NCBI RefSeq assembly: GCF_004342005.1
Contig: NZ_SMBX01000010.1
Location: 41,913-105,912, forward strand
From: Paracandidimonas soli
GTDB taxonomy: Bacteria; Pseudomonadota; Gammaproteobacteria; Burkholderiales; Burkholderiaceae_B
Length of the DNA: 64,000 nt
Direction: 5' to 3'
Shown: positions 44,618 through 51,697 of the stretch, piece by piece
Layout of the letters: each line of letters starts with the position of its first letter
Position numbering within the stretch: position 1 is the first letter of the stretch
The notes under the pieces: generated by a model
The model's database searches: none
Told to the model about the DNA's origin: nothing
What the model saw: the letters and a program-made list of their open reading frames with translations, nothing else
Position numbers and translations under genes: made by a program

Positions 44618-46386
44618 GCCGCCGCCTCGATCTCGTTGTTTTGTTCTGTGGCCGTGGGTTCGGTCGCTCTGGTGGCGGGAGTGGGTACTAGGAAATCGTC
44701 GCGGGATTGGCCGCTTTCTTCTGCGGCTACAATCCAGCGCGGCGGCTTGCCACGGCCCGTCCAGGTATCTCCGGTTTCCGGGTGTTGGTAGCGGACGGCA
44801 GGTAGGTTTGTTTTTTTGGCTGCCGGTTTTTTTACAGGTGCTTTCTTGGCGGGTGCGGGCTGCATCTTGCGTTTGATGGCCTTGGGGTCAATCCCGTACC
44901 GCTCGCACGCCAGTAGCAGGTCGGTCGGCTTTGAGCCGTCAACCGAGTATTGGCTGACGTAGGTTTCCGGAGCGAGGGCGCAACTGAGCATCAACAGTGC
45001 GAGCTCGGCGGGTTCCATGCCGTCGATCTGCTGCTGCGCGGTATCGACTTCTCTGTTCGGCCATCCCCATAAATCGGCAACCGCAGGGCGCCAATCATGA
45101 GCGAGGTCGCGGTACATTTTTTGAGCGATCAGGCGCATTTCATCGACGGAAAGTGTCGTGCCGCCTTCGAGTTTGGTGCGTGCTGCCTGGTGTATCTGTG
45201 CAAGCAGTTGGCGGCGGTACTCGCGTTCCGCCTTGGCTTTTTTCATCTTCTCCCTCTCGGAAGCGGAAGAGGACGAGCTGGCGCGGCTGATCGTGATGCC
45301 TTTCGCTTTGAGCGCTTCCTTTGCCTTGTCTTCCGGGATGGCCTCGATCAGGTCGCCCTTGTGGGGGCATTCAATCAGGACGGTTTCCGGCATGTCTTTG
45401 CCCAGGACCTTCTTTAGGCTTTTATCGCTACCCATCCACCAGGGGGAGTCATTGGTTGGGATGTAGCCTTTCATGTCGCCGTATTGGTAGGGGCGGATCT
45501 TCTGCGCTTCTTTGCCGGTAATCACTTTTTTTCCGGACTCGACGGCAGCGGCGCGGATCCTGTCTCGATGCAATGTGACCTTTTGGTTGTAGCAAGTCGG
45601 GTCCGTGCATACGTCTGCACGGCTCACGTCGCTGAATAGATCCGGGTTCGCCCCGGTACGCTTCGGGCAGCTGGAACATGCGCCAGCTGCGGGGTGCAGT
45701 GTTTCGTCTGATGGCTTGAACGGGGCCTGGTCCAGGCGAGTCATGTAGTTGTCCTGGACATGGCGGGCGGCCTCGCGGTAGGACATGGGGCCGCTGTTTC
45801 CCCAACGGCCTTGCGTGACTTCTTTTAGTGCTTGCTCCTGCAGTGCCGGCACAGGAATGCGCGCCAGCAGCAGGGCGACGGAAGGACTGATTTTGTCTTC
45901 GTAAAATGCGGTGCGGGCTTTCGGCTGCAGGGCGCATAGCTTCAGACGTGCGTAGATAAAGGCGCGGCTTTTGCCAAGCTTTGCCGCTACCTGGTCAACG
46001 GAGTAATCGGGATCGTCTTTGTGCTGCGCCAGCAAGCTCTCGTAGCTTTCGGCTTCCTCCAGAGGATGAATGTCTTCACGTTGCAGGTTTTCGATGATCT
46101 GCATTTCGAGCATCTGCAGGTCGTCGACTGCGATGATGTTCGCGGGTATGTGCTCTAGTCCTGCGGCCACGCTGGCGCGCCAGCGACGCTCGCCGGCAAT
46201 GATTTCGTACCATACCGTTCCATCAGGGTCTGTGCGTTCGCGCGCCAGAATAGGCTGCAGCACGCCGTGCGTTTTGATACTTTCCTTTAGCTCGTCCAGG
46301 CTCGCCTGATTGAATGTTTTGCGAGGATTGGTTTTTGATGGCCGGGTACTGGCTGTCAGGATCAATGGGTAGTTGCTTTCGCTCAT
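44614..46386 (-). CDS. ParB-like protein with a C-terminal H-NS-type DNA-binding motif
   Basis: 590 residues. Residues ~15-110 are a ParB/Srx nuclease-like domain (NPRKTFNQASLDELKESIKTHGVLQPI, IIAGERRWRASVAAG), followed by a ParB HTH (~125-165: SVDQVAAKLGKSRAFIYARLKLC). A four-Cys cluster (CSSCPKR...VCTDPTC) may bind zinc. After a Lys/Ala/Pro linker, residues ~527-566 read YQHPETGDTWTGRGKPPRW, the H-NS C-terminal DNA-binding motif. It is not paired with a ParA and the phage integrates, so a role in replication, gene silencing or host modulation is more likely than plasmid partition. Confidence 0.87.
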   Translation of the reverse strand: MSESNYPLILTASTRPSKTNPRKTFNQASLDELKESIKTHGVLQPILARERTDPDGTVWYEIIAGERRWRASVAAGLEHIPANIIAVDDLQMLEMQIIENLQREDIHPLEEAESYESLLAQHKDDPDYSVDQVAAKLGKSRAFIYARLKLCALQPKARTAFYEDKISPSVALLLARIPVPALQEQALKEVTQGRWGNSGPMSYREAARHVQDNYMTRLDQAPFKPSDETLHPAAGACSSCPKRTGANPDLFSDVSRADVCTDPTCYNQKVTLHRDRIRAAAVESGKKVITGKEAQKIRPYQYGDMKGYIPTNDSPWWMGSDKSLKKVLGKDMPETVLIECPHKGDLIEAIPEDKAKEALKAKGITISRASSSSSASEREKMKKAKAEREYRRQLLAQIHQAARTKLEGGTTLSVDEMRLIAQKMYRDLAHDWRPAVADLWGWPNREVDTAQQQIDGMEPAELALLMLSCALAPETYVSQYSVDGSKPTDLLLACERYGIDPKAIKRKMQPAPAKKAPVKKPAAKKTNLPAVRYQHPETGDTWTGRGKPPRWIVAAEESGQSRDDFLVPTPATRATEPTATEQNNEIEAAA

Positions 46387-46388
46387 GG

Positions 46389-47699
46389 TTATCTCCGATG
46401 GGTTTTTGATGTGGCGGCCCAGCAGCTGGGGCCGGTGTGCTTGAGTGCAGCCTCGTATGAGGCAAGGGATTCGGAGCGGTCAATGCCTTGCGTCTCGTGT
46501 TGACGGAGGCGGTGCAAATATCGGCTGCGCAGATACCGACCGGCGGATATATGTGTTGGCCAGACCACGTAGCCGAGGAAGGGGATGCCGGCGTTGGCCG
46601 GCGCCAGGCGTATCTTCTTGGGGTGCACGACAAGGCCCTCGGCGCTCAGGCGCTCGATGATCTTTTCCTTGGCCTCCAGCAGCTCGTCGCGTGACTTGGC
46701 GAGGAACACCATGTCGTCGACGTAACGGATATAGCAGCGCGCGCGTAGGTCCTGCTTTACCCAGTGATCTGTGTCGTTCAGGTAGATATTGGCGAACCAT
46801 TGCGACAGCAGGCCGCCGATGGGCATGCCTTTGGCTTGGGTCAGTCGGTACGGGCTGTCTGGTGCAAACAGTTCGTCGAACAGGCCGTCTGTTTCGAACG
46901 ACCTGATGAGAGAACTCAGCAGCTGCCTGATGTCGTGGTCGCCGATGTATCGCAGCGCACGTGGCAGTAGCTGTTCATGCTGGACGGAATAAAAATACTT
47001 CGATATATCCAGCTGCAGCGCATACTGCGCATGCTCGCGCCTGGCGAACTGGGCCAGGCGGTGGACGGCGGCATGCGTGCCTCGGCCTGGAATGTTGCCG
47101 TAGTTATCGTGGATGAATCTCGGCTGCCAGATCGGCAGCATGTACCGATACAACATCCAATGCACGATGCGGTCCTTCATTGGGGCATCGACAACATGCC
47201 GGAATTTCTTCTCCTGCACGGTGAATGTCTTGTATGGACCGAAGGTGTACCGTCGTTCCCTCAGCCTCTGCTGGATTGACACCAGGTAGCGGAGCGCGTC
47301 GTCATCGAACCGCTGGATTCTCGGATGACTGGCCTTGCCTCTGCGGGCGTAGAGCCAGCACTGGTAGAGGTTTTCCAGGCTGGTGATCCGGATGAAATCA
47401 GATTGCTGCCTGACTTCCGTTGCGGCGCCCGTAGGCCCCGCAACGGTTGCCAGATTGGCCGATGGCCGTGCTTTCGGGGATGGTTCCCCGGGAGAACTTC
47501 GACCAAGAATAAGCTTCCCGTGGGCATGCCCAGCGTCCAAGCGTGAAATTATTGGGTCAGCGGAACCCGACGTTGTCGTACTCGTTGTCGGGCCAGTCGT
47601 TGTCGAGGTTGAAGACGCCGGCGTTCTCGTGCGAGTTGAAGCAGCCCCCGCGTATGAGCGCGTTGCCAGACCTCCAAGAAGTTCCCCCTTGTGGGTCAT
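46389..47699 (-). CDS. Diversity-generating retroelement reverse transcriptase
   Basis: 436 codons from ATG 47699, which has AGGAGG 7 nt upstream and overlaps the Avd-fusion stop (ATGA). Reverse transcriptase homology begins near residue 100 (FIRITSLENLYQCWLYARRGK). RT motifs: catalytic Asp231 (LDISKYFYSV), PIGGLLSQ (~294-300, the GxxxSQ form typical of DGR reverse transcriptases in place of QGxxSP) and YVDDM (326-329), then the thumb (FLGYVVWPTH). It copies the template repeat RNA with errors opposite adenine. The first ~95 residues run in frame through the template repeat and are Ser/Thr-rich, so the mature N-terminus is uncertain; the enzyme may start further down at a non-ATG codon. Confidence 0.93.
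   Translation of the reverse strand: MTHKGELLGGLATRSYAGAASTRTRTPASSTSTTTGPTTSTTTSGSADPIISRLDAGHAHGKLILGRSSPGEPSPKARPSANLATVAGPTGAATEVRQQSDFIRITSLENLYQCWLYARRGKASHPRIQRFDDDALRYLVSIQQRLRERRYTFGPYKTFTVQEKKFRHVVDAPMKDRIVHWMLYRYMLPIWQPRFIHDNYGNIPGRGTHAAVHRLAQFARREHAQYALQLDISKYFYSVQHEQLLPRALRYIGDHDIRQLLSSLIRSFETDGLFDELFAPDSPYRLTQAKGMPIGGLLSQWFANIYLNDTDHWVKQDLRARCYIRYVDDMVFLAKSRDELLEAKEKIIERLSAEGLVVHPKKIRLAPANAGIPFLGYVVWPTHISAGRYLRSRYLHRLRQHETQGIDRSESLASYEAALKHTGPSCWAATSKTHRR
47558..47672 (-). repeat. DGR template repeat (TR)
   Basis: 115 nt matching the variable repeat at 48624-48738. On the minus strand it carries many AAC and GAC codons (e.g. GVFNLDNDWPDNEYDNVGFR when read in the target frame). 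Fifteen positions differ from the variable repeat and all fifteen are A in the TR; no other base differs. It lies inside the 5' part of the reverse transcriptase frame. Confidence 0.96.
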
Positions 47700-48541
47700 T
47701 GTGCAGCCTCCTGGGCGTTGATGAGACCGCCCACGACTTGCCCAAGCCCCACGGATAAGGTGACTGCGCTTTCGAAGGAAATTTGCAGATTGTTTATCTT
47801 TGAGGCCTGCGTCAGGTGGTACTTGATGACATCGACATCGGCAGAGATATCGAGCAGAAGGGTGTACTTGTTGCGAGCCTTGCCGTAGGCAAAGACGTTG
47901 CGAATGATGCGGGCCAGGCAGGCGCGCAGGTTTTCGCCATATACGGCGCGGACGTCCCGTGGCATGCGGATGATCTTGTGCATCAGCAGCGTTTCGAGAT
48001 CCAGCGCTTTGGTTTTCAGATCGAATTCCGACCCGCTTGGATTGGCCAGCAGCTTCTTCGTGGCGGCGACGTTGACGGAGTTGATCTGCTGCAGGTCCAG
48101 GATGACCTGGTGCACGATGTCGTCCGTGACTGCGCCCAGCACCGATGCATTGCCTTCATTCTTCTTTGATCCGTAGGTCTGATATCCGTCCTTCTGGTTG
48201 CCGAGGGCGACAACGTACGGGATATCGAATTCGTTCATGATCGACCACAGGCGGCGCTCGGCTCGGCCTGCGGGGAACCCTATGCGCAGATGCGGGGCGC
48301 TTGTCGTTCCGACCAGCTTGAGCTTGTATTTTTTCAGTACATGCAAGGCGTATGCCGTCTTGTCGAAACCATGCAGAAAGGTGCCGGCCTGGATGAGTAC
48401 CAGGTGGCCGGGGTGTTGCTGCGCGATCTTGGCCGCGAGCTCGGCTAGCGGTTCGGCCTGGCCCAGGGCGACATCAATGCCGCGATACGCCGAAATGGCG
48501 TAGGTGGATTGCTCTTGTCCGGTTGGCTGTTTTGCTTTCAT
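47696..48541 (-). CDS. MutS-like domain fused to Avd (DGR accessory protein)
   Basis: 281 residues. The C-terminal ~100 residues (180-276: LETLLMHKIIRMPRDVRAVYGENLRACLARIIRNVFAYGKAR...GQVVGGLINAQ) follow the Avd/bAvd four-helix pattern, the accessory factor that forms a pentamer and binds DGR reverse transcriptase and TR RNA. Residues ~45-115 (LVLIQAGTFLHGFDKTAYALHVLKKYKLKLVG...GFPAGRAERRLWSIMNEFDIPYVVALG) resemble MutS domain I (the GxFYExYxxDA...GFP pattern). MutS-like (MSL) genes are known DGR accessories. Here the two functions appear on one chain. Family assignments are by eye. Confidence 0.82.
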   Translation of the reverse strand: MKAKQPTGQEQSTYAISAYRGIDVALGQAEPLAELAAKIAQQHPGHLVLIQAGTFLHGFDKTAYALHVLKKYKLKLVGTTSAPHLRIGFPAGRAERRLWSIMNEFDIPYVVALGNQKDGYQTYGSKKNEGNASVLGAVTDDIVHQVILDLQQINSVNVAATKKLLANPSGSEFDLKTKALDLETLLMHKIIRMPRDVRAVYGENLRACLARIIRNVFAYGKARNKYTLLLDISADVDVIKYHLTQASKINNLQISFESAVTLSVGLGQVVGGLINAQEAAQ

Positions 48542-48570
48542 TGGGGTGCCTGCTGTATTAGGAGGGGGAG

Positions 48571-48595
48571 GGGACGCCGCTGCGCGGCGCCCGGG
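48571..48595 (-). other. GC-rich hairpin just after the variable repeat (DGR target hairpin)
   Basis: On the minus strand GGG-CGCCGC-GCA-GCGGCG-T-CCC forms a 9-bp stem with one bulged T, 29 nt beyond the 3' end of the variable repeat and 13 nt after the target gene stop. A hairpin or cruciform at this place is required for efficient retrohoming in the Bordetella phage DGR. Confidence 0.72.
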
Positions 48596-48607
48596 ACCAG
48601 TGACCCG

Positions 48608-49321
48608 TTACCTGGGCTTGGTGCAGCGGAACCCGACGTTGGCGCACTCGAGGTCGGGCCAGACGACGACGAGGCAGAAGACGCCGGCGTACTCGAGCGA
48701 GTAGAAGCAGCCCCCGCGTATGAGCGCGCCGCCAGACCCGTCTGCGCCAGCCTTCGGGTACCAGCCCATGCCTTTTTCCAGACGTGGATATGGTGCTGTT
48801 GCGATGGATGGGGATCCGGCGATGAATGGCTTGTTGACCAGGCCGGTCTTGGGGTCGCCCTCGATGTCGGCCACGACCCACGAGAACAGGTGGCCGGCAA
48901 CGTCATAGATCCGCTCGCCGGACGGCAGGACGAACCAGCGGCGCTCGTCGGGATCGCTGGGCTCGTAGTCGTTGGCCTGAGCAGCGAGCACGCTACCTTT
49001 GCGCAGGCCCTGGCGCAGGCTGCCTTCGCCTACGGCTCCGCCAGTCCAGTTTTCGGAGGTTTCGGCGATGAGCTGGGCGATGGCCAGGTACTGCAGGTTT
49101 GTGATCAGCTCGAAACCGGCCTGGTGGCAAGCTTCGCGGCTGTCGTAGAAATTGATGCGGGTCGTCGGCTTTTCGGTGGCCGAGATATAGGCTGCTCCGG
49201 TGTCATCCTTGCAGGCCAAGTACCGCGACACCAGGAAGGGCGCAACAATGACTTCGCTTCCGCGTAAGGTTGTTTCGGGGATCTCGACGAAAAGCGAGGT
49301 GTCGGTCGTTGTGGTTTGCAT
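48608..49321 (-). CDS. DGR target: variable protein with FGE/C-type-lectin fold
   Basis: 237 residues, no signal peptide. The middle and end follow the formylglycine-generating-enzyme-like C-lectin pattern (SREACHQAGFELITNLQYLAIAQLI, GERIYDVAGHLFSWV, LIRGGCFYS...NVGFRCTK). The last ~40 residues are the variable repeat: 11 of the positions encoded by Asn/Asp/His/Tyr in the template differ here. The solvent-exposed loop of such folds is a ligand-binding site. It sits in the early operon between ssb and the Avd fusion, not with the tail genes. AGGA precedes the ATG. Confidence 0.93.
   Translation of the reverse strand: MQTTTTDTSLFVEIPETTLRGSEVIVAPFLVSRYLACKDDTGAAYISATEKPTTRINFYDSREACHQAGFELITNLQYLAIAQLIAETSENWTGGAVGEGSLRQGLRKGSVLAAQANDYEPSDPDERRWFVLPSGERIYDVAGHLFSWVVADIEGDPKTGLVNKPFIAGSPSIATAPYPRLEKGMGWYPKAGADGSGGALIRGGCFYSLEYAGVFCLVVVWPDLECANVGFRCTKPR
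48624..48738 (-). repeat. DGR variable repeat (VR)
   Basis: 115 nt at the 3' end of the target gene, residues ~195-233. Identical to the TR except at 15 TR adenines: two-base changes in four AAC codons (to GGC, TGC, GTC, CTC) and single changes in seven others. The 3' end AACGTCGGGTTCCGCTG is unchanged and probably contains the initiation-of-mutagenic-homing site. Confidence 0.96.
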
Positions 49322-49379
49322 AGTGGTGTCCTATGGATAGTCGGGTGGGGTGGTAAATCGGATGCAGGCCCGGGCCGGG

Positions 49380-49841
49380 CTAGCCGAATGGGTTGTCATC
49401 ATCAGGATCAACATGGCTGCCGCCGGCAGTGGCAGCTGCGTATGTGTTCTGAGTGGGTTGCTGGGCTGGCGCAGCGGTCCGCGGCTGCTGGCTGTCATCG
49501 CTGTCGCGACCGCCCAGCATTTGCATCTGATCGGCGATGACTTCGGTGATGTAGCGCTCCTGGCCGGTGTTCCTGTCTTGCCATTTGCGCGTCTTGAGGC
49601 GCCCCTCGACGTAGACCGAGCGGCCCTTGCGCAGGTACTCGCCAGCGATCTCGGCCAGGCGGTTGTGAAACACCACGCGATGCCATTCGGTATCCTCGCG
49701 GCGCTCGCCGGTCTTGCGGTCCTTCCAGGCGCTGGTGGTGGCAATGGAAATAGCGCAGATGGCAGCGCCGTCCGGGCTGTAGCGCACTTCGGGATTGCGG
49801 CCCAGGTTGCCGACCAGGATGACCTTGTTAACGGATGCCAT
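49380..49841 (-). CDS. ssb: Single-stranded DNA-binding protein
   Basis: 153 residues from ATG 49841 (GGAGG 7 nt upstream). OB fold: [76 protein letters not shown]. The acidic C-terminal tip DPDDDNPFG is the site that recruits partner proteins. A phage-encoded SSB for replication or recombination, in the leftward early operon. Confidence 0.95.
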   Translation of the reverse strand: MASVNKVILVGNLGRNPEVRYSPDGAAICAISIATTSAWKDRKTGERREDTEWHRVVFHNRLAEIAGEYLRKGRSVYVEGRLKTRKWQDRNTGQERYITEVIADQMQMLGGRDSDDSQQPRTAAPAQQPTQNTYAAATAGGSHVDPDDDNPFG

Positions 49842-50076
49842 ATTCGGCCTCCGCCTCTTGCTGGTAGAACTCTTTGGCGAGCTCGTCGGTGGCCTGCTCC
49901 AGCTGGCCGAATGCATCCACGATTTGCGTTTCGTCGATCGCTGCATCCTTCGGACTGAGGGCGCGGGTCTGCGCCAGCGTGATCAGGCGACGCGCAGCGG
50001 CGAGCTGGCGCTTGATGGTGATGCGTGTGATCACCTGGTAGGCCGGCTTGGCGGCGGGGATTGATGGTTGAGGCAT
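49828..50076 (-). CDS. Hypothetical phage protein
   Basis: 82 residues from ATG 50076, mostly helical ([55 protein letters not shown]). It overlaps ssb by 14 nt and the upstream gene by TGATG. No family is recognised. Confidence 0.75.
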   Translation of the reverse strand: MPQPSIPAAKPAYQVITRITIKRQLAAARRLITLAQTRALSPKDAAIDETQIVDAFGQLEQATDELAKEFYQQEAEAEYGIR

Positions 50077-50354
50077 CACGATGTTTCCTTGTCGAGATCC
50101 CCGGCGCGTAGCCTCGCAAAGTCTGTCGTGCCGGCCATCGATAGCAGCCGGCGCGCCCATGCCAGCTCCCGCGAATCGGTTGATTGCGGGGCTGTTGTCG
50201 CGTCAGGGGTGTGGCGCTGCATGGCCTGGGCTGTGAGCCGCAGACAGCGAGCGATGGTTGGGTTTGCCAGCGCGTCGTCCAGGCTGAGGCGGCAGCCGGA
50301 CGCAATGAGCGCCTGCTGCAGCTGTTGCCGGTCGATTTGCTGGGCGGCGGGCAT
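50076..50354 (-). CDS. Hypothetical phage protein
   Basis: 92 residues from ATG 50354 (MPAAQQIDRQQLQQALIASGCRLSLDDALANPTIARCLRLTAQAM). Helical, soluble. The stop overlaps the next ATG (TGATG). No family is recognised. Confidence 0.75.
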   Translation of the reverse strand: MPAAQQIDRQQLQQALIASGCRLSLDDALANPTIARCLRLTAQAMQRHTPDATTAPQSTDSRELAWARRLLSMAGTTDFARLRAGDLDKETS

Positions 50355-50356
50355 GG

Positions 50357-50632
50357 TCAGAATCCAGCGGCGACGGCGACGTGCGTAAAGGCCACGGCCA
50401 GGGCAACGACTGCAATCACCATCAGCCAGGCGCAAGGCCATCCGCAGGACGGCTTATCGCTGCCTGGCGCATAGCCAGAGACGGGTTGCCGATAGCCTGT
50501 GATTGTGTGTGCCGGTCGGCTCTTGCGACGATCTTTCCTTCGTGCGAGCCAGCTTGCGGCGGCGATGGCGACGAGGGCTGTCAGGCCGCACGCCAGGATC
50601 GTGTTTGCAAACGTATGCACAGTCATAGTCAT
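50357..50632 (-). CDS. Small two-helix membrane protein
   Basis: 91 residues from ATG 50632 (GGAGG 6 nt upstream). One hydrophobic helix near the N-terminus (ILACGLTALVAIAAASWLA), a basic middle, and a second near the end (WLMVIAVVALAVAFTHVAVA). Coupled by ATGA to the leader frame upstream. Confidence 0.75.
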   Translation of the reverse strand: MTMTVHTFANTILACGLTALVAIAAASWLARRKDRRKSRPAHTITGYRQPVSGYAPGSDKPSCGWPCAWLMVIAVVALAVAFTHVAVAAGF

Positions 50633-50685
50633 GGCTGGCCTCCGGGTTCAAGTGCCGCCAGCCTTGGTATGTGCTTGTATTTCAT
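50629..50685 (-). CDS. 18-residue leader peptide of the leftward operon
   Basis: AGGAGG stands 5 nt before ATG 50685, opening MKYKHIPRLAALEPGGQP and a stop that overlaps the next start (ATGA). It is the first frame after the OL-like operators. A translated leader that delivers ribosomes to the next gene is the simplest reading. Confidence 0.55.
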   Translation of the reverse strand: MKYKHIPRLAALEPGGQP

Positions 50686-50725
50686 CTCGTCCTCCTGGGC
50701 CGCGTAATGCGGGGACGACGAAATA

Positions 50726-50739
50726 TTACCTGTAGGTAA
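50726..50739. promoter_or_regulatory. Phage operator, left pair copy 1
   Basis: TTACCTGTAGGTAA (6-bp arms). It lies 41 bp before the leftward leader frame and is shared with 50751-50764 and 51370-51383, so it is a repressor site controlling the leftward early operon. Confidence 0.85.
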
Positions 50740-50750
50740 ACACAATATCA

Positions 50751-50764
50751 ATACCTGTAGGTAA
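50751..50764. promoter_or_regulatory. Phage operator, left pair copy 2
   Basis: ATACCTGTAGGTAA differs from copy 1 in the first base and is centred 25 bp (about 2.4 helical turns) from it, suiting side-by-side dimers. Confidence 0.83.
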
Positions 50765-50939
50765 ACTTTTTTTCTTATGAGCAGGCCAAACTGCCGGGCG
50801 GCAAGTGGCACGAGATGTCTTTTTGTTGGGGGAATAGGGGTGGAGGGCTGTGTTTAAATCAAATGTAAATCAATTCTTAATTAGATACATTTAATCTAAA
50901 AAAACTCCGTCGGACCAAATCAGCTTGAGCTTAGTTGTC

Positions 50940-51299
50940 TCAGGCGGCTTGCTCTTTGCTTTTGGTCGGCAATGCGCCCGCGATGTATGCCTTAACCATG
51001 ATGTCTAGCTCGTGTTTCTTGGTGTCATCGAGTCCATCGTATAGCTCATACGGGGCGGAGAATGGCCAGTTTCCAGAGGAGTTCATTCCATCAAACCAAT
51101 AGTCCGGCTTCTTCAGTGACTCTTCAAACTCGCGGACCAGGTCTTCGCCCAGTTGTTTGGAGCCATTGAGAATGCGCGAAATGTAGTTCGCTGGCCTTCC
51201 TACTGCGTTGGCGATGGCAGCCTGTTTCCCGCCAAAGTCTTCATTCATGACTTGGCGAAACCTAACCAGGCGAATTGCGTAGATCCTTTCCATTTTCAT
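50940..51299 (-). CDS. CI-like phage repressor (XRE HTH)
   Basis: 119 residues from ATG 51299 (start 51293 also possible; ribosome site weak). N-terminal XRE helix-turn-helix: MNEDFGGKQAAIANAVGRPANYISRILNGSKQLGEDLVREFEE. A short helical C-terminus (DTKKHELDIMVKAYIAGAL) takes the place of a peptidase domain, so cleavage by RecA is unlikely. It is flanked by the operators at 50726-50764 and 51370, divergent from the Cro-like gene, the classical immunity layout. Confidence 0.87.
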   Translation of the reverse strand: MKMERIYAIRLVRFRQVMNEDFGGKQAAIANAVGRPANYISRILNGSKQLGEDLVREFEESLKKPDYWFDGMNSSGNWPFSAPYELYDGLDDTKKHELDIMVKAYIAGALPTKSKEQAA

Positions 51300-51369
51300 T
51301 CTTGAATTTTTGCCCGGCTTTATCCTTGGGTAAATGCACTCAAGGTAAACAATTCTCTTGCCTAAAAAA

Positions 51370-51383
51370 TTACCTACAGGTAA
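51370..51383. promoter_or_regulatory. Phage operator between repressor and Cro-like gene
   Basis: TTACCTACAGGTAA, the same dyad as the left pair with the central two bases inverted, 11 bp before the Cro-like ATG. AAGGTAAAC at about 51344 may be an extra half-site. Confidence 0.85.
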
Positions 51384-51393
51384 AGTACGCGGC

Positions 51394-51693
51394 ATGAAGA
51401 CCAATTCAATTACTCAACATCGTCGCGTAGAGCCGCTGCTTCGTTGGTTGCGCGAGACTCCAAAGGATGAGGCGAAGCGTAGGTGTGCTGAGCGTGGCAC
51501 GTCTATCGGTTACTTGCGTCAAATTGCATACGGGTACAAGCAGGCGGGGCTCAATGGTGCGGAGATTGAGGCGATTACAGGTAATGCTGTGACTCGCCGT
51601 GACCTCCGGCCTGATGATTGGGAGCGGATCTGGCCGGAACTGGCCGGGAAAGTCGAGCCCCCGAAAGGGCCTGCCGAGGTCGACTATGTGTGA
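51394..51693 (+). CDS. Cro-like regulator (YdaS type)
   Basis: 99 residues from ATG 51394. HTH-like LLRWLRETPKDEAKRRCAERGTSIGYLRQIAYGYKQAGLNGAEIEAITGNAVTRRDLRPDDWERIWPEL is typical of YdaS/Cro proteins of phages. It is divergent from the repressor with the operator directly upstream. No Shine-Dalgarno sequence is seen. Confidence 0.85.
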   Translation: MKTNSITQHRRVEPLLRWLRETPKDEAKRRCAERGTSIGYLRQIAYGYKQAGLNGAEIEAITGNAVTRRDLRPDDWERIWPELAGKVEPPKGPAEVDYV

Positions 51694-51697
51694 TGTC

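Noticed and set aside
44614-46386. Plasmid origin or partition locus
   Set aside because: No ParA, no replication initiator and no iterons near it; the gene lies within an integrated prophage operon.
46389-47699. Reverse transcriptase as a group II intron or retron enzyme
   Set aside because: The GxxxSQ motif, a nearby TR/VR pair with A-only differences and the Avd partner fix it as a DGR; no intron RNA domains or msr/msd region are seen.
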